The position numbers were made by a program, and so were the translations under genes. Shown one piece after another: positions 59,670 through 64,000 of a DNA stretch of 64,000 nt; within the stretch, counting starts at the first letter, position 1; each line of letters begins with the position of its first letter. The stretch is from Kluyveromyces lactis (taxonomy: Eukaryota; Ascomycota; Saccharomycetes; Saccharomycetales; Saccharomycetaceae): the NCBI RefSeq assembly GCF_000002515.2, contig NC_006040.1, positions 1,116,001-1,180,000 on the forward strand. The letters are read 5' to 3'. Below the pieces are notes generated by a model, which had not been told where the DNA came from, searched no databases, and saw only the letters and a program-made list of their open reading frames with translations.

Positions 59670-60600
59670 CTCTTTTGATTAATGGAAAAAGGTATATTTA
59701 CTGCACTGGATTATAGATATCTTAGCTGTTCCGGTGAACTTATCACGGAAAACAGTACTGAAACATCTACTTGAACAGGTGTTCTGTAAATATCAAGTCT
59801 CATCTCATCTCATCTCATCTCATCGCAGGTTTTAACATATTTCGAAGAGCTGAAAAATTTCAAAGTAGAAAAGAATTTCTTTTTGCTGGCGGACGACAGT
59901 GGAAACACAGTGGATACTCGTCAATTACGAGGCAATCTTATGCTACTCGCAAGCCATAATTTGTGTCAATAATATTTGGGACGTATTTGGTATATCTATG
60001 AGCACTTCCAGGCAGATATTTAACATTATATATACAGTAATACCGTCAAGGGCAGTGAAACTGTCAGTACATATAAAGGCAGCCCAGTAGCCGTTGCGCA
60101 GTTTTTTTTGACACTAGCAGGGAACAAAAATCATCTCAGTAATAAGAACTGATATAACGTGATATACGATACGAAGTTGCGAGGGTGGAACTTGTTTTAC
60201 CACATCTCTCATCCTCTCTACTTCCAGTCAGTGTAGTAATAACTGCGAAGTTATTACTTGTTACCCGGATCTCGTGAAAATTTTCATCAACCGTAAACAA
60301 GAGACATGCCACGGTTGTTTCTGTGGCGTTTATCACGTGATATATATTTCCGTCGAGTTTCCAGCATTTTTGCTTAGAAATTGAGAAACTAAAATGATAA
60401 GGAGCTATCCAGTTGCAACTTACACAGTCTTGTCCGTCTACTAGTTGGTTAATCGGTATTTCTTCTGTTCTTTTATAACAAAAGCAGCGCCTAAGTTTAG
60501 TTATCTTAGCGGCTCATCATTCGACTTCTTACCGTTCAGTTTCCAGCTATTTTTTTAGGCTGTTCTGAGTCATATACCGAGGCAAGAGAAAAGAGAAACT
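59670..60600. promoter_or_regulatory. NUG1 / SUA7 divergent region: PAC, RRPE, pentamer repeat, hairpin, Reb1 and TCACGTGA sites
   Basis: 931 bp. Four CATCT pentamers (59801-59820) run into CTCATCGC (59819-59826), the reverse of the PAC core GCGATGAG. TGAAAAATTT at 59851-59860 is an RRPE. Both lie 150-190 bp upstream of NUG1, as expected for a ribosome-assembly gene. Closer to SUA7 are a perfect 10-bp hairpin (60235-60258), TTACCCG (Reb1 core) at 60261-60267 and TCACGTGA (core 60334-60339). Small frames here are not called. Confidence 0.65.
60235..60258. repeat. Perfect inverted repeat, 10-bp arms, GCGA loop
   Basis: Left arm AGTAATAACT (60235-60244), loop GCGA, right arm AGTTATTACT (60249-60258). 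The loop would be a GNRA tetraloop if transcribed. A Reb1-type site begins 2 bp later. Confidence 0.75.
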
Positions 60601-61674
60601 ATGTCATTGCCAGCAGCAGCTTCAGCAAATGTAGCTGTCTCATCTAGAAGGAGGGGGCCAAATTTGAACATTGTTATATCGTGTCCCGAATGTAAAGTTT
60701 ATCCTCCGAAAGTTGTGGAACGGTTTAGTGAAGGTGATATCGTCTGTGCATTATGTGGGTTAGTCTTATCGGATAGAATTGTGGATACCAGGTCAGAATG
60801 GCGTACTTTTAGCAATGACGATCAGAATGGAGACGATCCAAGTCGTGTTGGTGAAGCTTCAAATCCTTTGTTGGATGGAAACCATTTAACCACACGTATC
60901 GGGCAGGCCCAGGGAAGTGATGCTAGAGTTACTAGGGATTTGAATAGGGCTCAGTCGAAATCTATCGTTGACAAGAAGGATAACGAGTTGCAAGCTGCAT
61001 ATGCGAAGATTACTATGATGTGTGATGCTGCAGAACTGCCCAAGATTGTTAAAGATTGTGCTAAAGAAGCTTATAAATTATGCTTCGAAGAGAGAGTCTT
61101 GAAGGGGAAATCACAGGAAAGTATCATGGCTTCAGTTATTCTTGTCGGATGTCGGAGAGCAGAGGTCGGGAGATCTTTCAAGGAAATCTTATCCTTGACT
61201 AACGTGCGGAAGAAGGAAATCGGGAAGACGTTTACCATCATCAAGAACATTCTAAGAGAAAAGAATGATAGAGGGTTTGCCAATATTGATACTTCAAATA
61301 TCACCACAGGACAGACAAGTGCAGAGACTTTCATCCCTAGATTTTGTTCTCATTTGGGCCTTTCAGTGCAGGTGGCTAATGCTGCAGAGTACATCGCGAA
61401 ACACTCTAAGGATGTCAATGTCTTGGCTGGTAGATCTCCTATCACCATCGCAGCAGCAGCTATCTATATGGCAACTCTACTATTCAAATTGAATATCAGT
61501 CCTACAAGAATCTCTCAGACTTTACAAGTCACAGAAGGTACCGTGAAAGGTGGATACAAAGCATTATACGAACACAAAGAAAAAGTGGTCGACCCACAAC
61601 TGATAGAATCTGGTGTCGTGAAATGGGACAACCTTCCTAGAGTCAGTAATGACAAAAGTGAGAAGGCTAATTGA
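60601..61674 (+). CDS. SUA7: General transcription factor TFIIB
   Basis: Links TBP to RNA polymerase II and sets the transcription start site. 357 residues from the ATG at 60601 (S. cerevisiae 345). Zinc ribbon with C28, C31, C49 and C52; B-reader/finger with [13 protein letters not shown] near 62-74; then two cyclin folds (about 125-215 and 240-330: [36 protein letters not shown]). The second ends with [20 protein letters not shown]. In S. cerevisiae this gene is on chromosome XVI, so its place among YER005-YER006 genes is a local difference in gene order. Confidence 0.97.
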
Positions 61675-62178
61675 TTATTAACAATACCCATTACAAAAAC
61701 CCAAAAAAAAAAGAATATTAATACTAACATTAAAAAAAAATCAAGAAAAGAAAACCATTAGTTGGGAAGAATACCCAGTTTCCAAATTTGAATTGAATAT
61801 CCTATAAAATTCTCGGATCAACTATAATATACATAAATTCTTTCCCTATCTTTTTCATTGCATCTAACACATTATTTGAACTTTATAACTTTCTTTCTCA
61901 GAAACTTAATTGGTGTATGATTTATTATACCTCGAGTTATGCAATTGAATAGATTTCTGTTTCGAAACTGTGTTTCAAGTCTATAGGATAAAGTATATGG
62001 ACCTACGTACACGTCGAAAGAACCAAAAACTTAAAAAAAATAAAATACTTTAATGGATTTACTCTCGTCTTCCAATGTTTAAAGCATAGTTATGGTTGGC
62101 GTTCTTTCAGTAATGCAGATCTTTTGTATATTGATTAAAGGATGTTAATTACTTTGTATTCTTATGAAAGTACATATC
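61675..62178. other. Convergent intergenic region, SUA7 / YND1
   Basis: 504 bp, very AT-rich with several A-runs (61702-61712, 61732-61740, 62033-62041). A TACTAAC at 61722-61728 has no downstream coding exon. No gene was recognised. Confidence 0.35.
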
Positions 62179-64000
62179 TTAGTCTTTATTCGTGTTCTTG
62201 AACTTCGAGAAATCGGCCATTGAAAATACTGGTCTCATCCCTTGGTTCGGTAATGAAGTGTTTTTCCTATCCCTATCTGACAGTGGATAAGAATCTTTAC
62301 TATCAAGGGAATCGCCTAAATTCATCATACTTCTACTTCTGAAATTTGAGCTGTTTTCCATTTCTTGACGACCAAATCTACCCCGATTAACGGTACCTTC
62401 TTCCAATTTTCCTAGCATGTCTTCTTCTTGAGCCAGTTTGCTATATGTTTTAAGTTTGCAGAAACTTGTTTTCACTGCATTGATACCATCAAATATCTTG
62501 TGTTTGGGGAATTGTCTAGCGAATCTGAATTTGCTAATGATAAGATATATCGAACCGAGCACTAATGAAATTATGAAAATGTGAATTATTGTTTGTTTCA
62601 ATGATACTCCGAAGGATGCGTTATTGACTGGCTGTTGGAGGGACAGGATGGCTCCCGGAATGAATTGCTTGCCGTCTTTCTTTTCATCCATGGGACTTGG
62701 CATTATACCAACAGTGGCGCTTGCGTCTCCGGCAACGACAAGTCCCGAAGCGTACATTAAAATTCTACCTAACGTCCAGGTTACGTCTTGGTTGTTAATT
62801 TTTTCAACACTCTGGAATGGAACATGTCTATCATCGTCGCTTTTTGAGTCGTCTGGAATGTCTATATCCATCCTAGGAAGGTCAAAGCCCTCATGTAAGA
62901 CGTTCAATATCCAGTTCGCCTTGAAACAACTATCCAGTAAGAAGTCATCTGGTATATTGTTGTACACTCCATTAGCGTTGTTCTCTTTCAACGTATTCCA
63001 ATCAGATTCACAGAATTCTTTGACGTTCTTCGAGAATTCATGGAAATTATACTCCCCACTCATCTTGAACACATCATTTGCTGTATACCAGTACTCTGAA
63101 ATACCCACAAACTTATCTTGTTCAAAATTAATCCTTGGTGCATGTACACCATTGAAGAGACAAGGTTCTTCTAAGCAAGGTAGATTGTTCAAAAGTAACG
63201 GATACATCGACTTCATACAATGTACAAAGTCACCAGCACCTGTGATTTCGAAATCTCTATCCTTGAACTCAAACTCGGTTTTTGCTCCCTTCGGTAAACA
63301 TGGATCGCTAATATATCTTGTCTTGTAGTCGTCATCATCTTCCTCATTTGCGTTTTCAGGTAACGAATTAATTAGTTGAGCCAAATACCTAGACCTTGCC
63401 CTATTGGCTCCAAACCCCAACCATGTACTCACGAATACATCCCATTCTTGGGTGTCACCATTGACATTCTTCAAATATATGGTGTGCATATACTTTTTAT
63501 GCCTTGCAATTTCTTCCGGGTCACTCGGCATGAACGCTAGTTGCGTTGAAGCACCTCCCATATCCATAAAACCTGACGAAGGGTGTTGTGCATATTTAGG
63601 ATCAAAGTTGTCAAAGTTCCCCAACAGATAATTGAGACTTAACCACCCATATAAACCCTCTGTTTCCCCATCAATGATCTGAATTTGTGATGAGCAATCC
63701 TTCAATAGGAAGTTCGTATCACTTCTAATCGATTTACACAGTTCTTGCAAAATCAACTCTTGTTTTCTCTGAGGAAGTAATCTCATCCCGGCGGTAGCCT
63801 GAATGAAAACTGGTGTCTCGGAAACTTTATTTGCTGGAATGACGTCCTTGGCGAATTCTAAAAGCTGTTTTATGTGCTTCGAATAAGCCTTATTTGGTTT
63901 GTCCCTGAAACTTGATAGTCCAGGAGAAATCTTATGGGTCCAGTTTTTATCCTGACGAATTTGAGGGACAGACTGCAGTAGTGCTATTTGAGAACCATCT
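62179..64000 (-). CDS. YND1: Golgi apyrase Ynd1, 5' end cut by right window edge
   Basis: Lumenal nucleoside di/triphosphatase that removes GDP and UDP after sugar transfer in the Golgi. The frame is open from 62179 to the window edge (607 codons). The Met at 63786 is internal, since conserved sequence continues before it (DGSQIALLQ, then VFIQATAGMRLLP with ACR2). ACR3 and ACR4 follow: TEGLYGWLSLNYLLG and MDMGGASTQLAF. The single membrane helix near the C-terminus (TIIHIFIISLVLGSIYLIIS) leaves a cytoplasmic tail of about 110 residues. S. cerevisiae Ynd1 is 630 residues, so only about 20 codons including the start are missing. Confidence 0.93.
   Translation of the reverse strand, partial: DGSQIALLQSVPQIRQDKNWTHKISPGLSSFRDKPNKAYSKHIKQLLEFAKDVIPANKVSETPVFIQATAGMRLLPQRKQELILQELCKSIRSDTNFLLKDCSSQIQIIDGETEGLYGWLSLNYLLGNFDNFDPKYAQHPSSGFMDMGGASTQLAFMPSDPEEIARHKKYMHTIYLKNVNGDTQEWDVFVSTWLGFGANRARSRYLAQLINSLPENANEEDDDDYKTRYISDPCLPKGAKTEFEFKDRDFEITGAGDFVHCMKSMYPLLLNNLPCLEEPCLFNGVHAPRINFEQDKFVGISEYWYTANDVFKMSGEYNFHEFSKNVKEFCESDWNTLKENNANGVYNNIPDDFLLDSCFKANWILNVLHEGFDLPRMDIDIPDDSKSDDDRHVPFQSVEKINNQDVTWTLGRILMYASGLVVAGDASATVGIMPSPMDEKKDGKQFIPGAILSLQQPVNNASFGVSLKQTIIHIFIISLVLGSIYLIISKFRFARQFPKHKIFDGINAVKTSFCKLKTYSKLAQEEDMLGKLEEGTVNRGRFGRQEMENSSNFRSRSMMNLGDSLDSKDSYPLSDRDRKNTSLPNQGMRPVFSMADFSKFKNTNKD

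Noticed and set aside
61722-61728. TACTAAC after the SUA7 stop, suggesting an intron
   Set aside because: No downstream exon in frame and SUA7 is complete without it.

Overview
The window is eukaryotic and comes from a budding yeast of the Saccharomycetaceae that did not undergo the whole-genome duplication. The best match is Kluyveromyces lactis. The evidence is: about 39-40% GC by eye; compact, mostly intronless genes; short introns with GTATGT donors and TACTAAC branch points; and a 567-codon hexose transporter that matches my memory of K. lactis RAG1. Gene order interleaves two S. cerevisiae paralogous tracks. The left half mixes YHR075-079 (PPE1, PTC7, NMD2, YHR078W, IRE1) with YDR322-325 (MRPL35, TIM11, PEP7, UTP4, YCG1). 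The right half mixes YIR002-006 (MPH1, AIM21, DJP1, IST3, PAN1) with YER005-010 (YND1, NUG1, PAC2, TMA20, SEC3, NTF2, a YER010C-like gene). No transposon, tRNA, rRNA, CRISPR or centromere was seen.

Layout. 1-6959: PPE1 (cut by the left edge), a TMA108-like M1 aminopeptidase, a small membrane ORF with an unresolved 5' end, MRPL35 and TIM11. 7794-15984: PTC7, NMD2, PEP7 and a YHR078W-like membrane protein. 16067-25208: UTP4 and YCG1, divergent from one promoter, then IRE1. 25866-31645: an unrecognised coiled-coil gene, the glucose permease RAG1 with a 1.7 kb upstream region carrying CGGANNA motifs and a 14-bp minisatellite, and SVF1. 32444-41345: an RRM3/PIF1 helicase, an MNN1-family mannosyltransferase and PAN1. 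41491-47350: IST3, an RraA-like protein, DJP1, AIM21 and NTF2. 47768-64000: SEC3, MPH1, TMA20, PAC2, NUG1, SUA7 and YND1 (cut by the right edge).

The genes are ordinary chromosomal housekeeping genes: mitochondrial translation and ATP synthase, ribosome assembly, mRNA decay and splicing, unfolded protein response, secretion and endocytosis, DNA repair, and sugar import. They are not an operon or a single pathway. Several apparent ORFs begin at TTG or GTG, and I moved those starts to the first supportable ATG.

The most interesting signals are in gene structure and promoters. PTC7 contains an in-frame 60-nt intron whose retention would insert a membrane-spanning segment after the mitochondrial presequence. 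NMD2 has a hidden 5' intron behind a two-codon first exon. TMA20 has an 11-nt first exon. Two perfect 10-4-10 hairpins and a set of TCACGTGA palindromes lie between genes, and one small gene looks frameshifted near its start.
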